Numbered from the stretch's first letter, positions 1 to 10,723 are shown. The stretch is DNA of 43,098 nucleotides from Prorocentrum cordatum (GCA_963575745.1 CAUYUJ010003399.1:27501-70598); one strand, 5' to 3'. Notes: generated by a model not told the origin, from the letters alone. Numbers and translations are program-made.

Positions 1-600
1 CCCCTTCGTCCTTCCCCCACCCTCGTCGTTTCCTCATCCTCATCCTCCCGTTCCTCCTGCCCCCCTCACCTCCCCATGTGCTCTTCTGGTCCTTCCCCCC
101 CCTTCGCTGCTGCGCACTGCCAAGAGCATGAGACCGAGGCATTCATCACGTGAACTTCAAGGTGAAAGGAATCAGCTAAGCAAGGTTGGCTGCGCCTCCG
201 ACGACACCACCGTGTTGCTGCGGAGACTCGACGAAGGGATCCAGAGGCACAACAGATCCTGTCACAGCTTCTGGGGTATCCTCGCCAGGGAGCCCCACTG
301 GGGTGTCCAGAAGCAGGTGCTCCAGAGACGACACCGCCCGCCCACGAGACAACACCTGGTGAGCCCCATGAGGCTGGGGCTGATCATATCGAGCAGCCGC
401 GTGGGTTTGAAATGCTTGTTCCCGAACGTGCACTGATCAACCCTCGCAGGGACATATGCGGGCAACAGAGCAATCCAAGCGAAGTCTGGAAGACTCCAGC
501 TGGAGGCAGCACACATCCGGGCGCTCCTTGACTGCAGCAGCCCACGACACAACACATGCAACACGGAACGTGGTCGCAGCCATGAAGAGTTCTTTGCCAA
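1..600. other. No gene recognised (pyrimidine-rich start, then unassigned)
   Basis: The first 110 bases are a degenerate TCC/CCC pyrimidine tract. The rest has short open frames on both strands with no recognisable motif or biased composition. Nothing is called. Confidence 0.5.
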
Positions 601-606
601 GTGCAA

Positions 607-755
607 CTTGGTCTCTCTCGATCCCCGAGAGCCCCCATCCACTTGGTTTCTCTCGATCCCCGAGGGCCCCCATCAGCTTGGCTCCTCTCGATCCGCATCA
701 ACCTGGTCGTAGCCCTGCAACCTGGTTTCTCTCGATCCCCGAGAGCCCCCCTCAA
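607..755 (+). repeat. 35-bp minisatellite
   Basis: Units start at 607, 642 and 677, exactly 35 bp apart, with a less regular fourth unit from 721. Each holds the core CTCTCGATCCCCGAGRGCCC. All frames stay open, which explains several overlapping open frames here; no protein is inferred. Confidence 0.85.
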
Positions 756-782
756 AACCCTCGCGGCAACTCCTGGGGCACA

Positions 783-938
783 GGAGGAGGAGGAGGAGGA
801 GGAGGAGGAGGAGGAGGAGGCGGAGGGCTTGCCCAGGAGCAGGAGGGCTTGCCCAGGAGGAGGAGGAGGAGGCGGAGGAGGAGGAGGAGGAGGATGAGGA
901 GGAGGAGGAGGAGGAGGGGGAGGAGGAGGAGGGGCACA
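783..938 (+). repeat. (AGG)n purine array
   Basis: A nearly pure AGG tract on the plus strand, interrupted by two copies of GCTTGCCCAGGAG. The poly-Glu, poly-Gly and poly-Arg frames across it are repeat artefacts. Confidence 0.95.
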
Positions 939-1071
939 ATGGGGGTCCGCTGCCTGCCCCTTCCCTCGATCTTGCGTAGCACAGCGCGCGCGCGTGGCAC
1001 GCCGTGCCCGGCACGGCGGTTTGCACGCCACGCCGACCGTGCGGGCTCGGGCGACGCGCTGGAGCCAGTGC

Positions 1072-1254
1072 CTACAGTCGGAACCCTGAAGAAGGAACCC
1101 TGTTCGTTGGGGAGGGGCTCCGCGTTCCTTAAGTGTTTCACAGCATGCCTCAGGTTTCCCTTATGTTTCCGATCGGAAATCGAAGGTTCACTTATGGAAA
1201 AAAAGGGGCTTCGTTCCTTATTTGGGGTTCCTTAGGTCAAGCCCCCGACTGTAG
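1072..1254. mobile_element. TIR element, family 1 (CTACAGTCGG), copy 1
   Basis: 183 bp bounded by CTACAGTCGG and its inverted form CCGACTGTAG. Inside each end is an inverted AAGGAACCC/GGTTCCTTA. It is clearly related to 26523-26693, 32848-33029 and 42229-42411. It encodes nothing, so it would be a non-autonomous, MITE-like element; no source transposase is visible in the window. Confidence 0.85.
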
Positions 1255-1565
1255 CCGACGACTCTTTGTGAAGGTCCCTCCGATCCCTACCATTTCGAGG
1301 AAGGAAAGAACCACATAGACTTGAAACTGTTGGCGCTCCGCGCGGATTTCTGGTGTCCGCGCTGCCCACATCCCCCCCCCCTCTGCGTCCATAAGGTAAA
1401 TAAGCATCCCATGATCCTGCGGCCCCGCTGCGTCCACTGTGTTCCAGGCCATGGATCGAATCGATGCTGCATAACCCCCAGACCAGTATGAGTCTAAAGT
1501 TGAACCTTCTCTCATCTCTCCCTTATCCTCTTTCCTTCTGTTCGATGTAGTATATCCACGTTTCT
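1255..1565. other. No feature recognised
   Basis: Mixed-composition sequence without coding signature or repeat relationship to the rest of the window. Confidence 0.4.
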
Positions 1566-1629
1566 TTTATGTTTACTTGCTATGCCCGCACACTTCTCTC
1601 TGAGCTCGATTTTTCCCAGACCTACTCAC

Positions 1630-1880
1630 AAGTGCGTGTATTCATGCATACGTGCGTATACTTCTACGTGCATAGACGCGCGTATACTTACATGCAGACC
1701 TATAGGCATGCATACGTGTGTATACTTGTATGCATGCATTCCGTGTGTATGCCCCCCATCTCTCCTTTTGTTTCTTCGTTCTCTCTCTCTCTCTATCCCT
1801 CTCTCTTTTTGTTGTCTCTCTCTCTCTCTCTTTTCTCTGTCTATCTTTTTTGTTTTCATCTCTCTTTCTCGCGCACACTA
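1630..1880 (+). repeat. Alternating purine-pyrimidine tract followed by (CT)n
   Basis: From about 1630 to 1750 the sequence alternates in TACGTGCGTATA-like runs (Z-DNA-prone). From 1780 to 1870 it is a (CT)n tract. It is AT-richer than its surroundings. No gene is seen. Confidence 0.7.
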
Positions 1881-2340
1881 CACCGAACTTTGCCCGATGC
1901 TCTCTGGTATATAATCTCCCTATATGTACTATATGCCCTCTCGTTCTGATCCCCCCATCCATCTTGCAACCGCATTGCTGACATCAGTCGCGCAAACGCT
2001 CTCTCTGGCCAACTCTTCCCTCAACTCTCTGACCCCTGAACCCTTCAGGATCGAAGACCCGGACGCTCGGTCACAAGCAAGACGCCCAGAACCGCAGAGC
2101 CTCATGCTGCCAGCACTCCCGGAGCGAGAGCCAGCAAGCCAGAAGCCCACACGAAACCGCAAATGGTGCGGGGGACCCCGGAGGCGGGAACTGGGCTCCC
2201 CCGGGCACCCGGCCGCCCGCCGAGCCAGGATAGCCCGCGGACCCCGCCCAGCGGTAACCCCGGCACCGGGAACCATTGGGAGCCCGGCCCCTCGATGCTC
2301 GTTTCGGGGACCTTCCTGGAGCCCACCTAACGGATCTGTT

Positions 2341-2456
2341 CGACCCCAGTTCGACTCAAGTTCGACTCAAGTTCGACTCAGGTTCGACCCAGGTTCGACT
2401 CAGGTTCGACTCAGGGTCGACCCAAATCGACTGAGGTTCGACGCAGCTTCGACCCA
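2341..2456 (+). repeat. 11-bp tandem repeat (AGTTCGACTCA)
   Basis: About ten units of RGTTCGACYCA in direct tandem, decaying at both ends. The period of 11 is not a multiple of three, so the protein-like frames over it are incidental. Confidence 0.9.
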
Positions 2457-2459
2457 CGA

Positions 2460-3430
2460 GTGGAGCGAGTGGCTCCAGGAAGGTCCCCAGAACGAGCATC
2501 CAACAGTCCAGCTTACCTTGCCGGGAGCCCCGGAACCAGAAGCCCTGCCTTACCCTGGCAGGAGCTTGGAGGCCAGGAGCCCGGGGACCTTTTTTGGTAG
2601 AGGTGGATCTCTCGAGCTCGCCGCCTCCTCTGGCGGTGCATGCGCTGCGAGCAGGAGCGCAGCAGAGCCACAGGAAAGCGCGGCATTGACAGTGTCGCTC
2701 CGCACATGTGGCACATGTTAACGAGCAGGAACACAGCAAAGCCCCAGGAGAGCGAGGCATTGACAGTGTAGCTCAACATTGACACGGTGGTGGCCAGGGA
2801 GCCCCCGCGACATGTCCAGGAGCGTTGCTCACCGGACTCTCGCTCAACACCTTGGTCCAGCCAACCTTACACTGGCGTGCACTGTGGGGAACCCAGCCGC
2901 CCAACGAATATCGGCCCAGAACTTTCGCCTAAACTTCCAGTATCCGTCCAATGCCATCGCCTCTGGCGGAGTGGGCGCGCTTGCAACGGGCCATAAACCC
3001 GCTGCCGGTGCGGTGGGTGGGAGACCCCCACGAGACGCCCCCGCACCAGCCCCGCACTTCCCAGCAAGCGGGAGCCGTCACCGTGACGACCCGCGCGAAA
3101 CCATGAGCATCCAGGGTTGGGCGGGAGGGCTTCTGACACCGCGCTTGTTTAGGCCCCGACCGCGGGACCAGCGCAAAGCCGCCTCAGGCCCAAAAGCTTC
3201 ATTATAAGCTTAAGATCCCGCCTCGGCGCCGGGCGGCAGTTGCAGATTCCGCCCCTGGCTGCGAAATCTGCGACTTGGGGGTAAGCACACCTATTGCCAT
3301 CGCCTCCGGTGGAGAGGGCGCGCCTGCATTGGGCCAGCAACCAGGACGCTGCTGGTGCGGCCGATGGTGAGGGATCGACATGCCCGTTTCCCAGAGCACC
3401 CCCCAATGCAGGGGCTCGCGTCCCGAGCAA
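2460..3430. other. No gene; one ~60-bp dispersed direct repeat
   Basis: No coding region is supported. The segments at about 2950-3010 and 3297-3362 are imperfect direct copies sharing GGAG-GGGCGCGC and GCTGSTGCGG. Both lie just beyond the 3' end of the recombinase relic on the minus strand. Confidence 0.5.
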
Positions 3431-3435
3431 CGCGC

Positions 3436-3855
3436 TCAGGGCGGCGGCAGCCACTTGCATGATACCAGGGGTACGACGGGCATGTACGACGATTCGACAC
3501 CAACGTCGCCATCTGACGGCTCGGAGAGTTCTGCCGCCCATCGCGCAGTGAGCAGATCGCCTTGCGCCTGGGCCGACGCGTGGCAGAACGCGGCCAAGCC
3601 GCGACAACCGCCCGAGCAGAACAGCGCCAGAATTCCTCCGTACCGCAGCGCATGGTTGGCCCACCCTCGGCGGAAGCAATGGATGCCCCACTCGGCGCCT
3701 CGAGGCAAGCCGATGGCAAAGGTGGCCAGCTTCGCCGATGCGAGCGCCCAGTCATGCTGCAACGTTGGGAACGCCATGCCCTGCTTCAGCCGACGGTGAA
3801 GAATGCACGCCGCACATACCGGAGGCCGCATTTTGGCACGCGCACTGCCCCACAA
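3436..3855 (-). pseudogene. Tyrosine recombinase C-terminal domain, degenerate
   Basis: The translation looks like the catalytic end of an integrase-type tyrosine recombinase, as found in DIRS- or Crypton-like elements. What is seen: a CAAC near residue 14; the WGIHCFRRGWA block with the H-x-x-R pair at residues 59 and 62 (about 3681-3664); then ALRYGG and a short helix where the third catalytic block should sit. The usual GGW is GGC here, and no clear nucleophilic tyrosine follows (AFCHASAQ). The start codon is arbitrary because related frames continue upstream. It is a decayed fragment. The family assignment rests on the HxxRRG block and its spacing, so it is probable rather than certain. 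Confidence 0.55.
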
Positions 3856-4534
3856 CGTGACACGGTTTGCTCAGCATCTTGCGCTTTGAGCACCAAATCG
3901 AGCCCGAATTGCAAGTTACGTGCAGGAGATTGCCGGGGACTTTGTGCCGCCTTGGCTGGAGTACGAAGGGCACAGAGGGCCGCTTGCTTGGGTGTGGAAA
4001 TGTCTTGGCCCGCGTCACAAGCAGCGCAAGTCTCTTCTCTAACAGCCGCCGCCACTCTCTGGATGCTAAGCAACTGCACCTCGGCACCAAGCTCGATGAA
4101 GAACTCACGCTCAACAGCCTTCTTGCAGCAAGCTCGCACCGCCGCCAAGATTTAACGTCGGCCAAAGCCGCACTGCCGCGGGAACAATAGGTGTATGGTA
4201 GTCTTGGCGATACCCGATGCGCGCTGCAAGTTATCATCGCAGACGCATTGGAACACGGCATGTGCGGCGTACGTGTTCTTTTTGTTACCGCGAATTTCTC
4301 CTGCCCCGCAGTCGAAAGCACTTCATGTTGCCTGCTAGCCTGTAGGACCAACGAGAGGCCCTCAACCTTGAGAAGCCCATCAGCCCAGCCGAGAACACAC
4401 GTAGGCACGCCATTGCAAATGGCGTCGGCCAGCATGTTACCAGGCTGCGAGCCTTTACGGGCAAGGGCCACATCCGAGGAGCGATCCCCTTTTTCGGACT
4501 GACCAAGCCCCTCGGCCTTTGTAGATGGCCACAT
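3786..4534 (-). pseudogene. Frame-broken upstream part of the recombinase-like relic
   Basis: Immediately 5' of the recombinase block on the minus strand are two overlapping open frames (4148-3786 and 4534-3752). The first has protein-like composition, with amphipathic Ala/Val/Glu-rich stretches and a CAAC pair. I recognise no family in it. It may be the N-terminal part of the same element, now out of frame. A GSQPGNMLADAICN stretch near the start of the longer frame faintly resembles reverse transcriptase motif B, but nothing around it confirms that. Confidence 0.3.
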
Positions 4535-4793
4535 TTTTTGACCCTTCGAAAGAAGCAGCCCCCCCTAACGTGACTTTAACACGAAGCGGGTGGACGAGCA
4601 TGGCCGCGCGATCAGGGTCGGCCCTGAGGGGGTCCCCCGAAATCCCGTCCATACCCCTGTGATACGAGATCGCGAGATCGTGACGACCTCCAGATATTCG
4701 TCTTCATCCACGCCAAGATTGGGATTCACTCGATTTCAAGTCCCCCTCCCATTCTGACCTGCCCCAGGAACTTGTTCGAATCCTGGGCGCCCT

Positions 4794-4846
4794 CCCCTCC
4801 TCCTCCTCCTCCTCCTCCTCCTCCTCCTCCTCCTCCTCCTCCTCCT
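4794..4846 (+). repeat. (TCC)n array
   Basis: A nearly pure TCC tract on the plus strand. Confidence 0.95.
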
Positions 4847-5021
4847 TAGAGCATCGGGGTACTCCCCCTGCCGGCCCCATGAGAAGTTTGGGTCTGCGGC
4901 AAATGTTACTCGCATGGGAGTTTGCAAGTCGTACCCCACGGCTCCTTAGCGGGCGTTTCGACGTTAACCCCCTCATGCGGATGTCCTGTCCAGTCCTGTC
5001 CTCCTCCTCCTCCCGCCTCCG

Positions 5022-5086
5022 TCAATATCCTCCTCCTCCTCCTCCTCCTCCTCCTCCTCCTCCTCCTCCTCCTCCATCTCCTCCTC
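5022..5086 (+). repeat. (TCC)n array
   Basis: A nearly pure TCC tract. The poly-Leu/Ser/Pro frames across it are artefacts. Confidence 0.95.
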
Positions 5087-5517
5087 AATACGGCCCTCGA
5101 TTGGAGTAACATTCCCAGTCGCGGCAAGGGATGCGCACTGATTCGGCGTTGTGGGGCCAAGTCGAATTCGGGAATTCGGCTCCGAGTGCGGAGTGGTAGC
5201 GCGTCGTTTCATGTGCGTTTCCCGATGGGCTGGCATAGCAGTCTGAAGCTGTTCTCCCCTCCCTCCTCCTTCTCCGCCCCCTGCATATTCTTCGACTCCT
5301 CCATCTCGTCCTCCTCCCTCTCCTCCTCCTTACTCGCGTCGAGTCGAGGTCGCCTATCTGGGAAGAGGCGAGGCGGCAGCAGCCGACCGAGGCGCGGGAA
5401 GACAAGGAGCAGCGGCGGCCAAGAAGAGCGAGCCATCGGGCCAGGGCCCAAGGTGGGCGGGTCCCTGCAGCGAGGGCCAGAAGAGGGAGCCCCGACTCAC
5501 ACAGGATCCACGGACGA
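5087..5517. other. No gene recognised
   Basis: GC-rich sequence with a degenerate TCC stretch at 5262-5335. Open frames on both strands show no motif. Confidence 0.4.
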
Positions 5518-5590
5518 ACCTCCTCCTCCTCCTCCTCCTCCTCCACCTCCTCCTCCTCCTCCTCATCCTCCTCCTTCCCCTCGTTTTCCT
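5518..5590 (+). repeat. (TCC)n array
   Basis: A TCC tract with minor interruptions. Confidence 0.9.
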
Positions 5591-5699
5591 CCTATCCATC
5601 CCCCTGCTCCTTACCCGTGGGCAGCGGCGCCTTCGAGTCCAACTGGATCCAGAAGGGCAGGAGGTCCTCGCGAGTCTAGCCGTGCTCTTCGTGGATCAC

Positions 5700-6551
5700 C
5701 CCGGGCCAACGGTCCTGAAGCTCCTGCGCAGAAGCCCCAGCCAGGAGCTCGAACAGTGGGGCGGGGTAGGCATTAGCGGCTGACGTATGCGAGCACCCGT
5801 CCAGAGCGCTGCCCCGAGCACCCTGTGGGTACCTCTCGGGCGCCAGCATTTCCCCCCTCCCCTACTACTGGTGATGGCATTCGCAAGGTGCGTCATGTGG
5901 ACTACTCAGAAGAGCCGAGTAGGATTGACGCCAGGAGCCCCCCCACGCAGCGCTGGTCCAGGCTGATGGCCCCAACCCCCCACAGGGCCGACAGGAGCTT
6001 TACTTCCACCAGCTCCCACGAGGAGGGCGCCTGTGGCCTTCTTGGCCACTCGGGGTGCTCCACTCATCTTGGCATTCCCCACGAGAGGGCAGCGCACAAA
6101 CATAACATCGTGGTTCTGAGGAGGTCGCTGGCAGTGGGAACTTGTTCGCCCCCTCTCGGTGAGGTCCCCCCTCCCCCGTGGCTCAGCCAAGGAGCGGAGG
6201 CCTGGGATCCTCAACCTCGCGGAACCTCACTTTACTCCACGGCTCACACTGGGGGCCAGCACAGAGCCCGGCGACTCGGCCCCTCCTCATACGACTTAAC
6301 CACATGTGTACCGCCACTTTTCGCGTAAGGTCCCCATTCTTGGGGTCGCTGGCCACACCAAGGGAGAGGACTTTGATGTCGCACGGCCACCTCGACTGTA
6401 TTTTCTCAAACTCGGCCTGGAGTTCACCTTGGCGGCGGGCTCTTGAGAAGGAGTGGAGGCTGCGCCCTCCATACGGTGCAGGGGTGCTTCCCCTGCGCGG
6501 AACACTTGGGCCTTGGGGGAGGGGAGGCAGGGGGTCGTCCCTCTGGGCCAC
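5700..6551 (-). pseudogene. CETWS-type domain of a decayed dinoflagellate LINE
   Basis: The minus frame 6551-6183 carries FSRARRQGELQ, then KVLSLGVASDP-GDLT, then WLSRMRRGRVAGLCAGPQCEPWS at residues 84-106 (GPQCEPWS at about 6257-6234), then DPRPP. From memory of predicted dinoflagellate retroelement proteins, this matches a domain that follows the reverse transcriptase and has the hallmark GPPCETWS, a PC-containing motif reminiscent of cytosine methyltransferases. In this copy the central proline is Gln and the threonine is Pro. The next frame (6214-5906) continues with LRSLAEPRGRGDLTERGR, which resembles the family's LRS...PWGLPGL...RE segment, so there is at least one frame break. Function is not expected. 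Confidence 0.6.
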
Positions 6552-7090
6552 CGCTCGCTCAGTCCCTGCCTCTCACTCAGCGCTTTCTTTCTCCTCCAAG
6601 TCCTGCGGGAGGGAGGGGCTCCCCAAACGGGTGTGGGTCCAGCAGAGTTGGGTCAAGGATGGGACCCTGAATGCGATGCGTAACCCTGTCAGCAAAGAAC
6701 TCTGGTCGGCCTGCATTTCTGCTCAATCTCCTAGTTTCGAGCACCTGCGCACGATCACTGGACCACCCCTCCCCACTTTTATCCTCAGCAATCGCTCTCC
6801 GCGCCACCCTGCATCTGGCTGGCCGATGATGGGGCAGACTGCTCCACTCGACCATCGAAGTGGGTCCTGGGGCTGGTGGTGGTGGTTCCTGCTGATGTGG
6901 ATCTTAAGCGCCACTTCTGACGGCGTGCGCCTGTCACAATGCGGGCACTGGTGCTCACGGATTTGTGGTGCGGCTCCCCCTTGAAGTCGGTCTTGATCCC
7001 TGCCGAATTATCTCTTGCATCTCCCGTCTCCAGGCCAGGTCGCCTCATGTACTCGTAAGAAAAGCTGCCTCACGTGGTACTGCTGAACCA
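6552..7090 (-). pseudogene. Spacer of the decayed LINE between RT connector and CETWS block
   Basis: No frame is long or motif-bearing. In related elements this part holds Cys/His fingers; here only isolated Cys and His codons remain in shifting frames. It is included because it joins two recognised parts in the expected order and on the same strand. Confidence 0.35.
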
Positions 7091-7946
7091 TCATGGTGGG
7101 TGACTCACAGGCGACTTGGATCCATTCCTGGGGCATCTGACGGGGTCCCTCTCGTCAGGGCCTCTACTGTCCAGCCAATCGAGGTCACTTCTTGGCGCCT
7201 TCACCCATCCCCTCTGCCTGTGCCACATGTCGTCCAACAGTTCCAAGGCCAAGAGCCGGGGAAGGTATCTGAGTCTTGCCATGTTGGTGTAGACCTGGGG
7301 CGCCACTTTTCTGGTGCCTCCGAGAGGACACTCACCGAGCACGTGTGCTGCTCCGCGTCGCTTGTACGCGAAATCTCCGTGATCACTCTGTAAACAGCAA
7401 AGTTAGTATGATGCAGCGCGCTGGTGGTGGCCTTCGCCAGAGGCGGCCACACCGCGCAGTTAAAATAGAACCTGATGAGCGCAAGAGATTCGCAACATGT
7501 GATCTCCCCCCTCAACTCAAGACGAAGCCTGGTGGTAAACTTGGTTGGCATAGCGTGCCCAAGACCAGCATTCATGGAGATGATCCTAGCTTGATCTTCG
7601 GTTCCCATGCCTAACTGGTTGTTTATCTTGGAGCCCAACGATTTGATTACCCTGATTCGAACCTTGGCGCCGCCCCCCAGGGTATTCAGTTCAATGTGAT
7701 TTCTACTGCCTCCTCCCCCAAGTCAATTGTCACGTCCCTTCTTCTTGCCACCCTGACGCAGAGGATCAGGACCGATTTTTCTACCTCCTCTTCCTCCTCC
7801 TCCTCCTCCTCCCTCTCCCTGTCCCACCCCGAGGCCAGTTTTTTGAGGGCCCGGGCGTTTCGCCTGAGACCTCCTCGCGATTTATGACCCTGAAGTTTGA
7901 ACACTGACAACAACAGCTTCACAGATGGAGAGCATGTCGTTTTCAA
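7091..7946 (-). pseudogene. LINE reverse-transcriptase connector, frame-broken
   Basis: The minus frame 7638-7201 reads IKSLGSKINNQLGM (its start lies just upstream of the frame's first Met), then TRLRLELRGEITCC, then LALIRFYFNCAVWPPL. This is the region after the palm domain in LINE reverse transcriptases, where KxLG and a FYNAxVW-like block are typical. The frame 7342-7091 continues with MARLRYLPRLLALELL and a DLDWL, also typical. Upstream, 7946-7686 holds VARRRDVTIDLGEEAVEI in another frame after a GGA run. At least two frame shifts separate these pieces. Further along the minus strand lies the CETWS-like block, giving the order RT, spacer, CETWS expected for one decayed element. Confidence 0.65.
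7783..7818 (+). repeat. Short (TCC)n array at the 5' edge of the LINE relic
   Basis: A TCC run (GGA on the LINE sense strand). Recognisable LINE sequence begins directly beside it. Confidence 0.85.
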
Positions 7947-8425
7947 AATGTGGTTCTCGCTTCAGCGCCGCGCACATTCGCTTTAAACAATCGAAAGAGT
8001 TCCCCGGATTGAGGGCGGTTTCTTTTCAACATGTGGTTCTCGCGTTAGCGCGCACATTCGCTTTAAAATTTGAAAAGAGCTTCACGGATTGAGGGCGGCT
8101 GGTTTTCAAAATGTGGTTCTCGCATTGGCGCCGCGCACATTCATTTTGAGCATTTGCAAGAGTTCTACGTGTTCAGGATGGCTCTTATTCAACAGGTGGT
8201 TATCGCCTTAGCGCCGCGCACATTCGTTTGAAAATTTTGCAAAAGTTTCTCGGATTGAGGGGTGTTCCTTTTCAACCTGTGGCTCTCGCCTTAGCGCCGC
8301 GCACATTCGCTTTAAAACGTTGCAAGAGTTTCACGGATTGAGGGCGACTCCTTTTCAAAATGTGGGTCTCGCCTTAGCGCCGTGCGCATTCGTTTGTAAC
8401 ATTTGCACGAGATTGACGGATTTCC
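7904..8425 (+). repeat. 83-bp satellite, six units
   Basis: The phrase TGGTTCTCGC recurs at 7951, 8034, 8114, 8197, 8280 and 8363, with spacings of 83, 80, 83, 83 and 83. Each unit also holds GCGCACATTCG, a TTTAAAA-like AT segment and GGATTGAGGGCG. It is AT-richer than the surroundings and non-coding. Confidence 0.92.
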
Positions 8426-8735
8426 ACGATCAGCTGTCCAGAACTTGCGTTTTGGAAGGATTCAGGGTTATGAGGGTGCAAGAGTTACGTGGATTCGCGG
8501 TGCTGAAGTCCCAAGAATGGATACCTGGCACGATTGAAGATCGTCAAGACGCAACAGTCAGGTTGATCCGTGGCGTTGAAGACCCGACAACAATGTCTTG
8601 GCATGCTTCAGGGTCTTCAAACGGTTGTCTTCCAACGAGGCAGTTCCCTGTGGGAATGAACCGTTGTGGGGGCCTATGAAGAGGGAGCTTGGAGGGAGGG
8701 TTTATTCAAACATCGTCGATGATTCTTTGGTTTTC
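8426..8735. other. No gene recognised
   Basis: Unique-looking sequence of lower GC content following the satellite. A plus-strand open frame crosses it but starts inside the satellite, and I see no motif. Confidence 0.4.
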
Positions 8736-8739
8736 ACTG

Positions 8740-8893
8740 GTCCTCCTCCTCCTCATCCTCCATCTCCGCCTCCATCTCCTCCTCCCTCCTCCTCCTCCTC
8801 CTGCTCCTCCTCCTCCTCCTCCTCCTCCTCCCTTTCCTTCTCCTCTTCCTCCTCCTCCTCCTCCTCCTTTTCCTCCTCCTCCTCCTCCTCTCG
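8740..8893 (+). repeat. (TCC)n array
   Basis: A long TCC-rich pyrimidine tract with CTT and CCC interruptions. Confidence 0.93.
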
Positions 8894-9417
8894 GTCCCCC
8901 CTCTACGGGCACGAATCTCCCGCCCCCCCCTCCATCACCAGCCGTTTGGCTCAGGCCGTTTCTGGCCCACCTGCGCTGCGGCGTGGGGCAATGCACGCGG
9001 GCAAGCCTTCCGACGTCAGCGACTCCGGGCCAGAGGAACCGAGCGCGGAGGGTGCAGTGTCCGCCTGCGGCTCGCTCGCGAGCAAGGACTCCTCTTCGGG
9101 TCCAGGTGTGGTCAGGGGCCGGGGGGGACATGGCCCTCCGTCGTCGTCGTCGTCGTCCTTGTTCTCGCTGCTCCCCTGTCCTCCTCTTCCTCGCCTTCCG
9201 AGCAGGCGCTGGCGGCCTCCTCTTCCCCCTGCTGCCATCTGCAGCCTCTGCGCGCACGCACGTAGCTTTGAAGCGCGTGACCATTCGGGCTAGCCGCGTC
9301 GGCCGGCAGCCGTGGGAACACCACAAACATATCATCAGGAAGGTTTGTTTCAGCACCCAGGTGAATGGTCTCATTCCACCTGGGTGCTGGCGACAGGGCG
9401 CACACCCCAAAAAGCGG
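8894..9417. other. No gene recognised
   Basis: GC-rich. It contains a short (GTC)n run at 9141-9157. Frames are open on both strands because of composition; no motif is seen. Confidence 0.4.
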
Positions 9418-9810
9418 CGAGGAGGAGGAGAGAAGGGATGGAGGGAAGAGAGAGGTAGATACAAAGAGAGAGAGAGAGAGAGAAAGACATAGAGAGAGGG
9501 CATGGAGAAACCGGAAGAAAGGAGACTGGAGCGCGGCCGTGCGGCGTGAGCCACAAGACCACACTGTCAGGGGCGCGCCCATCCCCACCCGAGGCAAGGA
9601 GCAGGAACGGACGCGGGGAGGAGCGGGGGCAAAAGGAGGCCCGGCAAGTTCGGGACAGCAAAGAAACAAACACGGAGCAGGGGGGGGGGGAGAACATGGA
9701 GGAGAGGGAGGGAAGAAGAGGAAGGAGTAGAAGGAAGAGGAAGGAGGAGGAGGAGGATGAGGAGGAGGAGGAGGAGGAGGGAGGGAGAGGGAGAGGGGGG
9801 AAGAGGGAAA
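9418..9810 (+). repeat. Purine-rich tract: (GAG)n, (AG)n and (AGG)n
   Basis: GGA runs at 9418-9450, a (GA)n run at 9464-9496 and an AGG-rich tract from about 9676 to 9810 surround a unique GC-rich centre. Confidence 0.85.
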
Positions 9811-10089
9811 GGCACCACCGCAGACTCTGCGCATAGGTGCCCGTATTGTCGCTCTGGGCTGGGCTGCTTCGTCTCGACCCGAAGAGCACAGGCTGTCGGC
9901 CACGCGGCCGGGCCTCCTTCCCACGTATCCTCCCTCAGGTGAGGAAGGTCCTCATGTGAGTGCGTGGACCCTCAGGTGCGGGTCTTTGGGGAGTCGGTGC
10001 ACCTGGCCAGCTCGTGGGCGCAACAAGGTGGAACAAGCGAAGATAGGCAGTTGCAGTTGTCTGCTACACCCCCTCGTACACTTCTAGCC

Positions 10090-10638
10090 TCAGGTTGCGT
10101 CAATCATGCATGTGATGACATCATGAGGTGCTGCTCGTGCTTCATTCGGATTCGGGCGCGTGCTTCGCGCGCACACTTGATTCATGAATCTTCTGGTGCG
10201 TTCGCTGTGCACCACGGTCCAGCCGCACCACACAAGCAGTTCCTCAAATTCCCCCCACCACTTGGTGTCTCCCCCACCCCGCATCATCCGATCCACAGTT
10301 GCTGAACATACAGCATCGTTGAAGGGGACCAGTGAGGAAGGAAAACTTAACAGACATGCGGGTACATCCCTGAACTGCCGACGGGCTGGGATAACAAGCA
10401 TCGTGCCAAAGAGCTCACGCAGCCTCGGAAGGTGCCAGGCTGCATTTCCGCGCTGGAGCCGCGGTGCCCAGACCACGGCGCTCAGGCTCTCTTGATTCGT
10501 TGGCCCAGCCCGTGCGTCCTGGGCCCAGTTGGCCCTACAGTGGAGAGTCATGCCAAGAAACACCCTGAATGCCTCCAGGGTGCCCTGGATCTCTTGGACA
10601 TCGATGGTCTTGCCATGGACGGCGTGGCGTTCCCACAC
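10090..10638 (-). CDS. Unidentified open frame, 182 codons
   Basis: A minus frame with plausible protein composition (a Trp-rich stretch WWGEFEELLVWCGWTVV near residue 128), no low-complexity run and a Met start. I do not recognise a family. Its first 30 codons overlap the dispersed repeat at 10551-10712, which weakens it as a cellular gene. It may be part of a transposable element or a chance frame. Confidence 0.2.
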   Translation of the reverse strand: MWERHAVHGKTIDVQEIQGTLEAFRVFLGMTLHCRANWAQDARAGPTNQESLSAVVWAPRLQRGNAAWHLPRLRELFGTMLVIPARRQFRDVPACLLSFPSSLVPFNDAVCSATVDRMMRGGGDTKWWGEFEELLVWCGWTVVHSERTRRFMNQVCARSTRPNPNEARAAPHDVITCMIDAT

Positions 10639-10712
10639 CAGTAATCAGTGGACGTCCTGGGGTCTCAGGGCTGGGTTTCCTGCGGAAGGTCTCTTGTGAT
10701 CGGGCCCCTGCT
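10551..10712. repeat. Dispersed repeat, TGCCAAGAAACACCCTG family, copy 1
   Basis: Related over ~160 bp to 17631-17788. Shared phrases include TGCCAAGAAACACCCTG, GGACGTCCTGGGGTCTCAGG and GGGTTTCYTG. The second copy lies in a likely intron of the channel gene. Confidence 0.85.
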
Positions 10713-10723
10713 GTGGGCCATCT

